Part shown: in pieces, positions 38,205 through 48,509 of the stretch | How positions within the stretch are numbered: position 1 is the stretch's first letter | Layout: each line of letters starts with the position of its first letter | NCBI RefSeq assembly: GCF_036250695.1 | Contig: NZ_CP109428.1 | Location: 186,001-250,000 of the forward strand | DNA from: Streptomyces sp. NBC_01497 | Lineage (GTDB): Bacteria; Actinomycetota; Actinomycetes; Streptomycetales; Streptomycetaceae | Length of the DNA: 64,000 nt | Direction: 5' to 3' | Program-made: the position numbers and the translations under genes | The notes under the pieces: model-generated | The model's input: the letters and a program-made list of their open reading frames with translations, nothing else | The model's database searches: none | Told to the model about the DNA's origin: nothing

Positions 38205-38410
38205 AGGGCGTCGTCCGCGCGGGCCGCGGGTCTCGCATGAAAGCCTTCATCTGCGGCATCAGATGAGTACGCGGGTTTTCCCGGACCAAGACGATCGAGC
38301 CCCTAGGTTGGTTAGGCGCCCGCGACCAAGCTGCTCTGCGCACGCGGGCCATCTCCGGCACCAGCCACTCTCTGGAGCATCCCAGGCCGTCGCTGCGCCC
38401 CTGCATCTAC
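38205..38410 (-). pseudogene. Possible IS630-type transposase fragment
   Basis: The minus strand frame GSIVLVRENPRTHLMPQMKA FMRDPRPA resembles the second-aspartate region of IS630 enzymes (IVLVWDNLxTHL). It is short and altered (RENP for WDNL). Low certainty. Confidence 0.4.
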
Positions 38411-38729
38411 GTTTGATCCAAACAACCTCTACCCATGAGGCTTGCAGCTCATGGCGCAACCAGCCCTAGTAGATGGGCCCGTCGCTGTTTCGGCAGAGAC
38501 AGCCAAGGTCAACGGCCTGCGAGTCGGCCGGCAGCAGCCGCAACGTTTCGGCCTGCACGTGCTGCGCCCTTTACGACACCTTCCGAAGGGATGCGCTACC
38601 GGCTCATCCCTGCCAGGATCCGCTTGGTGGCTTCGGCTGACCGGGCCTCTTGGCTTGGCCGCAAGTGGAACCAGCATCGGCTCTGTTTCCGAGCGCACTG
38701 ACTCAGTTTCAGCACCCATAGGAGTACAC

Positions 38730-40358
38730 GTGAGTACTGCCGTAGGCGACAGCGATCGTCCAGCCGCTCCCGGAGAGCGGCTCGCGGACTGGGCCGACAG
38801 TAGATTGGGAATTTATTCTCTAGCCAAATCGAACATGCGGAAAATATTTCCAGATCATTGGTCATTTATGTTGGGTGAGGTCTGCCTCTACAGCTTCATC
38901 ATCATCATTCTCACAGGTATCTATCTGACCCTGTTCTTCCATCCTTCGATGAACGAGGTGGTCTATCATGGGAGTTACATTCCTCTACAAGGCATACGAA
39001 TGTCGGAGGCGTTCAGCTCGACGCTGGACATCAGCTTCGACGTGCGCGGCGGGTTGCTTGTACGCCAAATTCATCACTGGTCCGCCTTGGTTTTTATTGC
39101 GGCAATGCTGCTGCATACTATGCGCGTTTTCTTCAACGGATCTTATCGGAAGCCACGGGAAGCGAATTGGATATTTGGGTTCCTGCTCCTCGTACTCGGA
39201 ATGTTCACCGGGTTCACCGGATACTCACTCCCGGACGATCTCCTCTCAGGAACCGGCGTACGCTTCATGGAGGGTGCGGTACTGTCCGTACCGATAGTAG
39301 GAACGTACCTCTCTATGTTCCTGTTCGGTGGAGAGTTTCCAGGGGGCGACTTCGTCGCTCGATTCTACTCCATCCACATTCTATTGCTGCCGGGCATCAT
39401 GCTCGGACTCCTCACCGTGCATATGATTCTGGTTTTTTATCACAAACACACTCAGTATTCCGGCCCCGGTCGGCGCGAAGAAAATGTAGTAGGCAGCCCG
39501 CTTCTTCCGATTTATGTCGCGAAGGCCGGCGGATTTTTCTTTCTGGTCTTCGGAGTTCTCTCCATTATTGCAGCTGTCGCCACCATCAACCCGATTTGGG
39601 CAATCGGCCCCTACAGACCTGATCAGGTATCTACGGGGGCGCAACCCGACTGGTACATGGGCTTCTCTGAGGGTCTCATCCGTATCATGCCAGGCTGGGA
39701 AGTAAATTTCGCGGGACACACCCTGGTCCTGGGCGTGTTCATACCGCTGATACTTTTCCCCATGGTCCTCATGATAATCGCCCTGTATCCGTTCATCGAA
39801 AGCTGGGCCACTCCAGATACCCGCGAGCATCATTTGACGGAACGCCCTCGCAACGCACCCGTCAGGACTGGCTTGGGAGTCGCCTGGATCGCTCTTTACC
39901 TCGTCTTGCTGATGGGGGGAGGCAACGATATCCTCGCCACCCGATTCCATTTGTCCATCAACGACATCACCTGGTTCGTCAGGATCGCACTCTTCGCCGC
40001 TCCAATCGCCTCGTTCACCGTGACCAAGCGATTCTGCCTTGCCCTTCAAAGGCGTGACCGTGAGAAGATTTTGCACGGCCGCGAGTCGGGAATCATTAAG
40101 CGGCTACCGCACGGCGAGTTCGCCGAAATTCACGAACAGCTAAGTCAAGGTGAGCTGTACAGGCTGACATCTCACGAACAGCCTCGGCCCATCACCGTTC
40201 AGCAGATCGTCCACGAAAGCCATCACCGTAGCGCGGCTAGCCTCCTAGAGGGACTCCGTGAAAGAATCAGCAAAGCATTGTACGGAGGTTCGGCCCGGGT
40301 AGATCTCCCTACCGTTGAGGAGTACCTGACCGCTCAACAACACGAGTCGCCACAGTGA
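38730..40358 (+). CDS. qcrB: Cytochrome bc1 complex cytochrome b subunit (QcrB paralogue)
   Basis: 542 residues from GTG 38730, five bases after GGAG; the frame is open further upstream but that part is not QcrB-like. Eight or nine membrane segments. The two haem-ligand pairs lie in RQIHHWSALVFIAAMLLHTM and FYSIHILLLPGIMLGLLTVH. The quinol-oxidation motif is PDWY (QPDWYMGFSEG), the actinobacterial form of PEWY. A C-terminal cytosolic tail of about 110 residues is also typical of actinobacteria. The protein oxidises menaquinol and passes electrons on, normally with QcrA and QcrC. Neither of those is encoded here, so this is an orphan copy. Lower GC than core genes suggests transfer. Confidence 0.9.
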   Translation: MSTAVGDSDRPAAPGERLADWADSRLGIYSLAKSNMRKIFPDHWSFMLGEVCLYSFIIIILTGIYLTLFFHPSMNEVVYHGSYIPLQGIRMSEAFSSTLDISFDVRGGLLVRQIHHWSALVFIAAMLLHTMRVFFNGSYRKPREANWIFGFLLLVLGMFTGFTGYSLPDDLLSGTGVRFMEGAVLSVPIVGTYLSMFLFGGEFPGGDFVARFYSIHILLLPGIMLGLLTVHMILVFYHKHTQYSGPGRREENVVGSPLLPIYVAKAGGFFFLVFGVLSIIAAVATINPIWAIGPYRPDQVSTGAQPDWYMGFSEGLIRIMPGWEVNFAGHTLVLGVFIPLILFPMVLMIIALYPFIESWATPDTREHHLTERPRNAPVRTGLGVAWIALYLVLLMGGGNDILATRFHLSINDITWFVRIALFAAPIASFTVTKRFCLALQRRDREKILHGRESGIIKRLPHGEFAEIHEQLSQGELYRLTSHEQPRPITVQQIVHESHHRSAASLLEGLRERISKALYGGSARVDLPTVEEYLTAQQHESPQ

Positions 40359-40792
40359 CTCGCGCACAGGACACGGCATCCAGGGCGTTATCTAGTCTTT
40401 TCCGCCATGCCTGTTGCACCTGAGGTTGTTGGGGTCGCGACAGGACTGGGGCGCACGGGCCAAGGCCCTTGTGATGTCGTGGTCCGGCTCCGCCGCTTCC
40501 AATCCAGGGTGCCGGGTGTACGCCGTGAGCTCAGGTGCCGCCGCGTCCCTGCCGGATCCGTCGGCCGTCAGATAATACGTTGGATCGTGCCTGACTATCG
40601 TGATAGTCCCTGTGATCTGTCAGATGTCTGCTGGGCGTTCGGTTGAACTGGTCCTGCTGCGGCGGAGCGTTGTGCACCGAGGTTCCCAGTCGGGCCTCAG
40701 CCAATCACTTGATCATGGTCTGTACATCCTGTTCCGCTCAGTTCTACGTGGGAACCGCAACACGACTACTTGTACCGGGAGTCCCGCCGCGA
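40359..40792. other. 430-bp region without recognised gene
   Basis: No family-like frame. It includes a short perfect palindrome at 40593-40608. Confidence 0.5.
40593..40608. promoter_or_regulatory. 16-bp palindrome, candidate operator
   Basis: GACTATCGTGATAGTC is a perfect palindrome apart from its two centre bases (7+2+7). It is the size of a winged-helix or HTH dimer site, but no intact gene begins directly downstream on either strand. Confidence 0.35.
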
Positions 40793-42005
40793 CTTAGCAC
40801 TGCAACGACACTCCGTGATGTCCTCTGCGTTTGTAGTGGCGGATGCGGGCCCGGGCTTGGCTTTTTCTCCGCCATAGTGACCAGGCGAGCAGGTGCTGGA
40901 TGCTGTGGCGAACAGGAGAAGAGATGCGATTGAAGATCCGCCGGGCCTCGTTCATGTTGGCGGGTATGAGGGGTTGGTTGCTGCGGGTCTGCGGATCCCC
41001 TTTTCTGCCTCGGCCCGTCCGATAGCGAGAAAGGCGAGGGCTGCCGTGGAGAGGGTTACGTGCCGGCACCACGCCACGTAGCCGCGGACTTGGTAGTGAT
41101 CGAGTCCCGTTTCACTCTTCGCGCTCTGGAAGCACTCCTCGACTATCCACCTCGATCCCGCGACTCGGGCGAGCTCTTCCAGCGAAGTCCCGGCCGGGCA
41201 GAAGCAGATGTAGTAGGCGATGTCCGTGGGATCCGTGAGGCTGCGCCGTGCCAGCAGCCAGTGGCCCCAGCCCTCTCGCCGCCAGGGCCTGATCGGGGCC
41301 GCCGCCCAGTCATACTCGCGCGGGCCGTGGGCACCCCCCACGGCAGCTCAGGCGTGTCCACGCACCGTCACAAAGCTCGCTGACCAGCTGGTGGGCGCGG
41401 GCCTGGCCGAAGAATTCCATGGTCATGACCATCTGTGATTTCAAGGCCCGTGAGAACATGAGGGATATCGTGTTCCTCCGGCCACATCCGCAGGCGGCTC
41501 GTCTGGCCGTATACCTCGTCCGCGGTCACCCACCCGAAGGGGATACCGGAAGCAACGGCACCCTGCAGCATGCGTACGCCCATATCCGGCTTGGTGGCGA
41601 ACTCGACCTCGTCATTGATACCCGCCGCCCGGCACCGCTCACGATCCGATGTCCAGTCCTTCGGCAGATACAGCTCCCGGTCAACCAACTCCCGCCCCCG
41701 GCTGGATCCATAGGCCAGGAACACCCCGATCTGGGCATTCCCGATCCGGCCAGCACTCCCCGAGTACTGCCGGCCCACCCCCGCCGACCGGACACCCTTC
41801 TTCAAGAATCCCGTCTCGTCAAAAATCAGCACCCCCCGCACCGGATCCCCGACATGCTCCACCACCGCGTCACGGACATCACACGCAGGGCATCCGCGTC
41901 CCACAGGTAGTGGTTCAACAGCCGCACCGGGATTTCGTCGAGTAGGCCACAGCTCTTCGCACCAACGCAGGCGTCGCCTCGATGCGGGGGTTCGCCCAGC
42001 GGCTC
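40793..42005 (-). pseudogene. IS701 family transposase, frameshifted
   Basis: From the right: PVRLLNHYLWDADALR, then in another frame DVRDAVVEHVGDPVRGVLIF, DETGFLKKGVRSAGVGRQYS (D block), [40 protein letters not shown]. Lastly (40952-41341) come ARRSLTDPTDIAYYICFCPA, RVAGSRWIVEECFQSAKSET (E block) and GLDHYQVRGYVAWCRHVTLS. At least two frameshifts. The left end, TAGCACTGCAACGACACTCC, matches the end at 20109. Confidence 0.8.
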
Positions 42006-42030
42006 CTGAAGAAATGCCTACTTACGGCTT

Positions 42031-42216
42031 AGATCGTGTCCTATGTGGGTTGTGGGTCGTTGAGTTGAACATGGGTCGAGGTACGTTGAGTTGGATTATT
42101 CCGGATGGTTTGTGGGAGATCGCGGAGCCGCTGATCCCTCCGTCCAGGGCGCGGCCGCAGGGCAGTGGGACGCGGGACACGCCTGATGAGACGCTGTTCG
42201 CGGCGATCACCTATGT
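42031..42216 (+). pseudogene. IS5 family transposase, 5' fragment
   Basis: It begins with the end sequence AGATCGTGTCCTA. From ATG 42071 it reads MGRGTLSWIIPDGLWEIAEP, LIPPSRARPQGSGTRDTPDE, TLFAAITYV before sudden loss of similarity. It is the same family as 19240-20107. It stops about 20 bp before the ribosome binding site of the DUF488 gene. Confidence 0.8.
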
Positions 42217-42252
42217 CTGGCTACCGCCTACAAGTCCTAGGAGAATGACGCA

Positions 42253-42624
42253 ATGAAGAGCCGACCTCACGTCCGAGCGGCACGCGTCTACGAACCGCCC
42301 CAGCCGAATGATGGCATCCGCATCCTGGTAGACCGGCTCTGGCCGCGAGGCCTATCGAAAGAAGTCGCAAGGCTGGACGTGTGGTGCAAGAATGTGGCCC
42401 CGTCCACAGAGCTACGCCGATGGTACGGACACGAAGCACAGCGGTTCACGGAGTTCGTCGCGCGCTACGAGGCCGAACTGACCAGCCCCTGCCAAGCCCA
42501 GGCACTGGGCTTCCTTGCTGAGCTATGCAGGCAGGGACCAGTGACCCTTCTTACCGCGACGAGGGAAGTGAGTCTAAGTCATGCGGCAGTGCTCATTGAC
42601 GCCCTCGTCAACGCCTCGGATTGA
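42253..42624 (+). CDS. DUF488 family protein (YeaO-like)
   Basis: 123 residues from ATG 42253, eight bases after AGGAGAA. The family pattern is complete: RVYEPPQPNDGIRILVDRLW, PRGLSKEVARLDVWCKNVAP, STELRRWYGHEAQRFTEFVA RYEAEL, and VTLLTATREVSLSHAAVLID. The function of DUF488 is not established. An IS5 fragment ends about 20 bp upstream of its ribosome binding site, so the native promoter has probably been lost or replaced. Confidence 0.85.
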   Translation: MKSRPHVRAARVYEPPQPNDGIRILVDRLWPRGLSKEVARLDVWCKNVAPSTELRRWYGHEAQRFTEFVARYEAELTSPCQAQALGFLAELCRQGPVTLLTATREVSLSHAAVLIDALVNASD

Positions 42625-43449
42625 CCCCGTCCCCAGCCCTGCGAGGCCACCGAACGAATCGGACTGGGGGCGCTCTGTCATAGCGGAGGTCGCGGGGGTC
42701 AGAGCAAGGCCGCCACCGGCGCGCTCTCTTCAACTCGCGCGCCTAGACGTCATCAACCCGGCCTTCACGTCGACCGCGTTGCGTCCTCTCAGCTCCAGCG
42801 TGCACGCGGGCGGCGTGACGATGCACCACACTCGCCTGCGCGTTCTACGTCTGCGTCGCCATATGCCGGCTCCTCCCAACGCAGGCGTCGTTCGGCCGCC
42901 TCCGTCCTCTCCACCCACCTCAAACCCCAGGACATCACGTCACGCTTGAAACCCACCACGCGACCGCGAGGGCTCAGCTACGAACGCCATCACCTCTGCA
43001 CCGCATAGACTGTCGTGCGTAGCACTCGCGCTGCTTCGCGTCAGCGGCCCCGAGTGCCACCGCAGTTTCCGTGAGCCTGCACGCGTCAGGACCTATCCTG
43101 GTTGTCATCGCTTTCGAGGCCCCCTCACCATGTGTGCGCACATGCCTCGGATCACAGCGTCACCGTTACTGTCGACCGCCACTCGCGGCGCCGTGGTATT
43201 CCGCTTCATCCTTAGTACCAGTCCGTGCGTGTGTTCCCTGTCAGCACGCCTTCGCTCACTGAGACTTCCGGTTCTCACCGGCCACCTGGGGGGCAACCAG
43301 TCTTGGGCACAGTAATCACTGCGTTAACCTCGCGCCTTCATGAGGTGGCCTGTCCGCGGACTGGTCAGGAACGCAGAAAGTGCTTTTGACCTGCAACGAT
43401 GGGACTTACTGAGGATCCTGTTGGCTGCGAGGAAAAGAGCACTTTCCAG
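42625..43449. other. 820-bp stretch without recognised gene
   Basis: No convincing protein on either strand. The right part (from about 43360) resembles the non-coding end of an IS1380 element (CAGAAAGTGCTTTTGACCTG; compare GCAGAAAGTGCCTCTGACCA on the reverse strand near 1020). Confidence 0.5.
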
Positions 43450-45118
43450 GTGCGAGACTGCCGCATTGTTCCCGCGTGTCCGTGTTCAGGGGGACGGCCG
43501 CTAAGGGCAGTCCCGTAACTATGGGCACCGCTCGGCGATGTCCGGTTCAACCTACTTGATTGGGATCCGGTTGAGGTCGCGATTCGGGGCGCAATCGGAC
43601 AATCAGATCTGCTTGTGGTGACCCACCGACCCCTGCCTTGAGTTACGGGACAACGCTTAGGTGGTCTCGCAGACCGGCTCGGTCCTGCTGGTGGAGACAA
43701 TCCGCAAGGTGGGTCTTGACCAGGCAATATCCGCGGCGCTGGCGCCGTGGCGCAAACTGCGGCCCGTCCATGATCCGGGGACGGTCGTCCTGGACGTCAC
43801 ACTCGCGGTCGCGTTGGCCGGGGACTGCCTGGCCGAGTCGGCATGCCAGGGGCCGAGCCGGCTGTGTTCAGGCCGGTCGCCTCCGATCCGACGGTTTCCC
43901 GCCCCATCGACACCCTCGCTGCCATTGGAGAGAAGGCACTGCGTCGGTCCGCGACGCGCGGGCCGAAGTACGCAAACAAGCCTGGCAGTTGGCTGACCGG
44001 CAAGCGCCCGATGCCGACAGGGCGGTGACCGTCGGCCTTGACGGGGTGCTGGTGATCGCGCACTCGGACAAGAAGGACGCCGCGCCGACGTGGAAGCGAA
44101 CCTACGGTCACCACCTGCTGATGGGGGTCGTCGACTACGGCTCGGGCGGCACCGGTAAGCCCGTGGCGGCCCTGCTCAGGCCAGGGAACGCGGGCTCGAA
44201 CACGGCAGCCGGCCACTCACTGCCACCTGCCTAGCGCTGACCCAACTGCCGAAGAAGTACCGGCGCGGGCGCCAAACCCCTGATACGCACCAACTCCGCG
44301 GATGGCACCCATGACTTCGTCGCCTGGCTCGCTCAGCGAGGACGGTGGCTGTCCTCTGCGGTCGGCGTGGTGATCACCGAAGCGATCCACGAGCACGTAC
44401 TCAAGGTTCCGGCCTCGGCCTGGACGCCGGCTGTCGAGGCGGACTGCGAAATCCGTGACGGCGTTTGGGTCCCCGAACTCACCGATGACGTCCTGGACGG
44501 CTGGTCGAGCAGGATGCGGCTGATCATCCGGAAGGAACGGCCGCACCCTGGAGCTCAGTTGCGGCTCACGGACGCGGACGGCATGCGGCTGACATGTTTC
44601 GCCACCAACACGTCGGGCCGGCCGATCGCCGAAGCACCTCGAGCCGCGTCGCCAGCTGCGGGCCCGGGCCACCGGCCTGCGAACCCCGCTCTGAAGCACA
44701 CAGCCCAAAACCGGGTCTGCCTGGAGATCGTGCAGATCGCGTTGGACCTTTTGGCCGGGATGCCGATGCTCGCTCTGACCGGCAAGGCCAGGCTCTGCGA
44801 GCCCCGCCGGCTACGGCTCCGCCTGTTCACCACGGATGGACAGCTCGTCACCACCGGCCGCCGCCGGATCCTCCGCCTGGCCCGGCACTGGCCCTGGACC
44901 CGGCCGCATAACCACCGCCCTCGAACGGCTCGCGCCCCTGCCGAACCCGGGCTGACCAAGGGTTCTCCCGTCCCTACTACAGCAGCTCAACAGCCGGAGC
45001 AATGGAACCCGGCACCACCACGAGGCGACAATCGCGCCCTCGGCCTGCACAGCCTTCGCCCACGGCACGAAAACGGTCCAGCGACTCCATCGGCGGACCG
45101 TCACGAAATTTCGAGGTT
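43450..45118 (+). pseudogene. IS1380 family transposase, MITE-interrupted and frameshifted
   Basis: The N-terminus FPRVRVQGDGR ends at 43501; the frame resumes after the MITE with VVSQTGSVLLVETIRKVGLD at 43661. Later blocks lie in several frames: VRKQAWQLADRQAPDADRAV TVGLDGVLVIAHSDKKD, KRTYGHHLLMGVVDYGSGGT, KYRRGR region, GVVITEAIHEHVLKVPASAW, RMRLIIRKERPHPGAQLRLT, NRVCLEIVQIALDLLAGMPM LALTGKARL. At least four indels. It is a relative of the gene at the left window edge. Confidence 0.85.
43502..43659 (+). mobile_element. 158-bp CTAG-type MITE, copy 7
   Basis: Plus orientation, C-TA+AGGGCAGTCCCGTAACTA...GAGTTACGGGACAACGCT+TA-G. It lies in the IS1380 gene between the codons for GDGR and VVSQ. 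Removing it with one TA gives CGC TAG GTG where a glycine codon is expected. Confidence 0.9.
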
Positions 45119-45218
45119 AACAAGTGTGACAGTACAGACGCCTGCAACCTGAGGTTCCCCCGAGATGCGGAGGAGGTTGACAGGGGGTCAGATGGTTCTC
45201 ATGAGAGGAACTCTGACC

Positions 45219-45527
45219 GTGGCTGCTCCCAGGAAGTACCCGCTCGAATTGCGTGACCGTGCGGTGCGGATGTATCGCACATCTGATCCGAAGCCGCAGA
45301 TCAAGAAAATGGCCGTCGATCTCGGGGTGCATCCGGAGGCACTGCGCGGCTGGATCCGGCAGGCCGAGGCCGACGCCGGCGAGCGCGATGACCGGCTGAC
45401 CACCGACGAACGTGCCGGGCTCACCGCGCTGCGGAAGGAGAACGCCCAGCTCAAGCGAGCGAACGAGGTCCTGCGAACGGCCTCGGCGTTTTTCGCGGCG
45501 CAACTCGACCCGACCCGGCCCAGGTGA
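45219..45527 (+). CDS. IS3 family transposase OrfA
   Basis: 102 residues from GTG 45219 (MAAPRKYPLELRDRAVRMYR); ATG 45192 is possible. It has an HTH (PQIKKMAVDLGVHPEALRGW) and a coiled coil with LTALRKENAQLKRANEVLRT ASAFFAAQ. Its stop overlaps orfB in GTGA (45524-45527), so the two products are coupled by overlap rather than by an evident slippery run. Confidence 0.85.
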   Translation: MAAPRKYPLELRDRAVRMYRTSDPKPQIKKMAVDLGVHPEALRGWIRQAEADAGERDDRLTTDERAGLTALRKENAQLKRANEVLRTASAFFAAQLDPTRPR

Positions 45528-46441
45528 CGGCGCTCATCGCAGAGCACCCCAACCTGGGGGTCGAGTGCGTACTCCGGGAACTGCACATCACCTCCTCCAC
45601 CTACTACCGCTGGCGCCGAGCCGAGCGTGAGCCGTGTGAACGGCGCCGCCGGGATACAGAGCTGACCGAGCAGATCAAGGAGATCCACGCCGATTCGGGC
45701 GGGATCTACGGCTCGCCGCGGGTGCATGCCGTCCTGAAGCGCGAGGGCGTCCACGTCGGCCGGAAAAGGGTCGAGCGCCTGATGCGTGAGGCCGAAATCG
45801 CGGGCGTCAGCCCTCGCCGCAAGGGCTTCACACGCCGGGATCCCAACGCCACGCTCGCCCCTGACCTGGTCAATCGGAACTTCACGGCACCCGGACCGAA
45901 CCGGTTGTGGGTCACCGACCTCACCATGATCACCACCGGTGAGGGGCCGCTGTGGCTCTCCGCCATCCGCGATGCCTTCTCGCGGCGGGTGGTGGCCTGG
46001 GAGACCTCCGCCCGCGCGGACGCCGACCTGGTCCTGTCCTCGCTGGAGTACGCGCTCGCCTCCCGCGAGGTCGAGCCCGGCAAGCTCATCCATCATGCGG
46101 ACCACGGCTGTCAATACACATCGATCAAGCTCACAACCCGCCTGGTCCGAGCGGGGATTGAGGGATCCATGGGATCCATGGGCGACTCGTATGACAACGC
46201 CCTCGCAGAGAACCTGTGGATGCTGATCAAGACTGAGTGCATCCGCGGCCGCGTCTTCGCCACCCACGCCGAGGCGAACCTCGCCCTGTTCGAGTACATC
46301 GACGGCTTCTACAACAGCCGGCGCATCCAGAAACGACTCAACTACCTGAGCCCCGTCGAGTTCGAAGAGAGACACTACGCCAACCAGGCAACGGCCGAAC
46401 CAGTGAACCAGAAACCCCGTCAACCCGTACTGACCAGCTGA
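45524..46441 (+). CDS. IS3 family transposase OrfB
   Basis: 305 residues from GTG 45524. HTH_21 region GGIYGSPRVHAVLKREGVHV. The rve core has all three acidic blocks: RLWVTDLTMITTGEGPLWLS (D), LIHHADHGCQYTSIKLTTRL (D), NALAENLWMLIKTECIRGRV (E). The tail FEYIDGFYNSRRIQKRLNYL SPVEFEE is typical. No disruption seen. It catalyses strand transfer of the element ends. Confidence 0.9.
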   Translation: MTALIAEHPNLGVECVLRELHITSSTYYRWRRAEREPCERRRRDTELTEQIKEIHADSGGIYGSPRVHAVLKREGVHVGRKRVERLMREAEIAGVSPRRKGFTRRDPNATLAPDLVNRNFTAPGPNRLWVTDLTMITTGEGPLWLSAIRDAFSRRVVAWETSARADADLVLSSLEYALASREVEPGKLIHHADHGCQYTSIKLTTRLVRAGIEGSMGSMGDSYDNALAENLWMLIKTECIRGRVFATHAEANLALFEYIDGFYNSRRIQKRLNYLSPVEFEERHYANQATAEPVNQKPRQPVLTS

Positions 46442-46472
46442 TCAGCACCTCCCGCACACCGGGGGAACCTCA

Positions 46473-48509
46473 ACCTTCGAAGGATCCCACGACTTGAATG
46501 AAGTCTTTCTTGGCCCCCTCGACAGGGACTGATTGTCGCCCAGGTGTCAATTGGGTTTCCCGCCCCATGGGTAATCATCGAGTGTAAATTCACGTTTCCC
46601 GTAACATCCTCGCTGCCGAAGCCTGAAACAGTTGGCCCATCTTCGTTCAACCCGAGAAAATCTAACCTGGGGCCAGCGAGACAGTCAGTACTGTACGCAC
46701 TCTGCCCAGCGTCAGAGCCGCGGCCGAAGAGCCGCGTCGTTACATATCATCTAAAAACGCGCCGGGGCCCCCGCTCCACCCCGAGCGCGGATGAGCACAA
46801 CTCCCAATGACCCTCCGTAAGAATGGTCCAAGAATTGTGACACGGCTTCCAGGTCGATGACCTGAACGGTAGATGCTTTCCACAGACCGACAAGAACCTT
46901 GCCTCGGGGACCGGGGCGACCTACCCAGCGAAGAGGAGGTGTGCGGTCCCGCTGATGCCGGGACGAGCCAAGGTAACGTGAGGGGCAACTCGCCGACCAG
47001 GACTAAATAAGGGACTATTAGGTCCTTTTGGTCGGACTGAACGGCCTCCCGCCGGATGCGATCCGTTGACTGTGGGAACCGGCGACGCCACTTGCGGACT
47101 ATATCCAAAAATGAGTCTCTTCAGTCGCTGCAACAAGAACATAGTGCCCCTGAACTGCACTTACAGACAGAGGCTGAGAACCAAGGAGCGATGGAGCTCG
47201 ATCGCTCCAAGCTAGCGGGCGGTCGTTTGATCACCAGCGACTCGAACCTTCACGAGCAGTGCACTCAAGATGAGGAACTTGGTCGGAGGCGGCGACGGGA
47301 CTCCGGTCCCCACTTACCCGGCTGTGGTCCTGGTTGACGTTGGGGGGTTTGCATATCTCCACGCCAAGGCATCCGCAGGCATATTCCGGGCGGCGTTTAC
47401 GGAAAAATTCCATCGTTAGAACCCGAGGTAAGCAGGACGCGCCACGAAACGCCCTACCACTCAGAACGGACCTGCCACAACGGGCCGAGGTCCGCCATGT
47501 TATTGCTTAAGACAATGGTTGAATCAGCTCACCACAGATCAATTCCCCTCCGACCGTGCGGAACTTCTCCTGGACCCTACTCCAAGGGACCCAGCACCGA
47601 CTCAGATTTGCCGACCCCGGCCCCAAGCCAAGAACATCTGAATCAGACGGTCCCTGCCCCTGCTCAGCTTCCCCGGCAGAAGCTCAAGAGGCCCTACGCT
47701 CGGCCAGCAGCGCGCCTCCCTTGTGGCCCTCGGGCTGAATCCACACGCGACGCAGCCAACCTGCAGCTGACCTCCCAACCAACGAGGTACGCCTACTACC
47801 GCTTGAGGCGGAGCGCGCTTACATAAGAAGCGGCCTCCCGTACAGCAAGACAGCGCTACCTCGGCGATCTGTCCGATGCCTGCGGAGAACTCACGCGACC
47901 CCCTGCCAGCGTTACAAATTCCTGCGCCAGCGTTCGTTACCCCACCCATCACCTATGCGCCCAGACCGCAAACAAGACATCACCACCCACGCCCTCGCCC
48001 TCGTTGTCCCGGCTCCAACCGCCAGCAATCACGGCCCCGCGGGCAGCGCCCCTTCGACCAGCCTCCTGCCCACTACACCCACACATGAGCCCACGAAGAC
48101 CACAAGTGCGAAGCCATGGAGCACGCCGTAGCCTGCGACATCGCCCAACGTCCCTTCGTGGCCGCGGGCTTCACGTCCAAGCGCAGCGCCGCGCCGCCGA
48201 ATGCACCTTCAACCCGTCCACCCCACACCGCAACTTCATCCAAGGCCACGAAGCTTTCCCTTCACCGGGCCGAGGCCATGATTCACATCACTGCCGTCGA
48301 GCTCGTGCTCCACCAACTGGCCACCGGGGACACACCCTTCCGGTGACCTACCGGACCCAAAATCACACATGCGACGAAGCACTCAAACATCTACACAGAG
48401 GCGACCGGGCTCCCGTCTGGCCCCTGATGCGCAGCAGATCTCTGACCCGTCCATCGAGATCGAAGAGAACCCCCATCGAGCCAGGAACACATTTAAAAGC
48501 CGAACCGCC
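46473..48509. other. 2-kb region without recognised gene
   Basis: Both strands were read; no family-like protein is found. Open frames here have compositions expected of random high-GC DNA. A possible operator-like cluster lies at 46996-47035. A short stretch on the minus strand near 47100 (DIVRKWRRRF) recalls an IS630 HTH but is too short to call. Confidence 0.5.
46996..47035. promoter_or_regulatory. Operator-like cluster of GGAC/GTCC half-sites
   Basis: GACCA and TGGTC-type ends enclose GGACTAAATA and GGACTATTAGGTCC (47012-47025). The 14-mer is close to GGACTAAAAGGTCC upstream of the TetR gene at 8093-8106. It may be a binding site left after loss of its gene. No intact gene begins here. 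Confidence 0.35.

Larger units (their letters stand above)
45150..46472 (+). mobile_element. IS3 family insertion sequence, apparently complete
   Basis: A 1323-bp element with perfect 13-bp ends TGAGGTTCCCCCG / CGGGGGAACCTCA and a 3-bp direct repeat ACC on both sides. Both orfA and orfB are open. It is the best candidate for an active IS3 in the window. It follows directly on the IS1380 pseudogene. Confidence 0.9.

Noticed and set aside
38442..38729. N-terminal extension of the QcrB frame
   Set aside because: It has no similarity to cytochrome b, and the GTG at 38730 has a well-placed GGAG.
46740..47108. Minus-strand frame beginning DIVRKWRRRF
   Set aside because: The first ten residues recall an IS630 helix-turn-helix but the rest has no similarity; too little to call a remnant.
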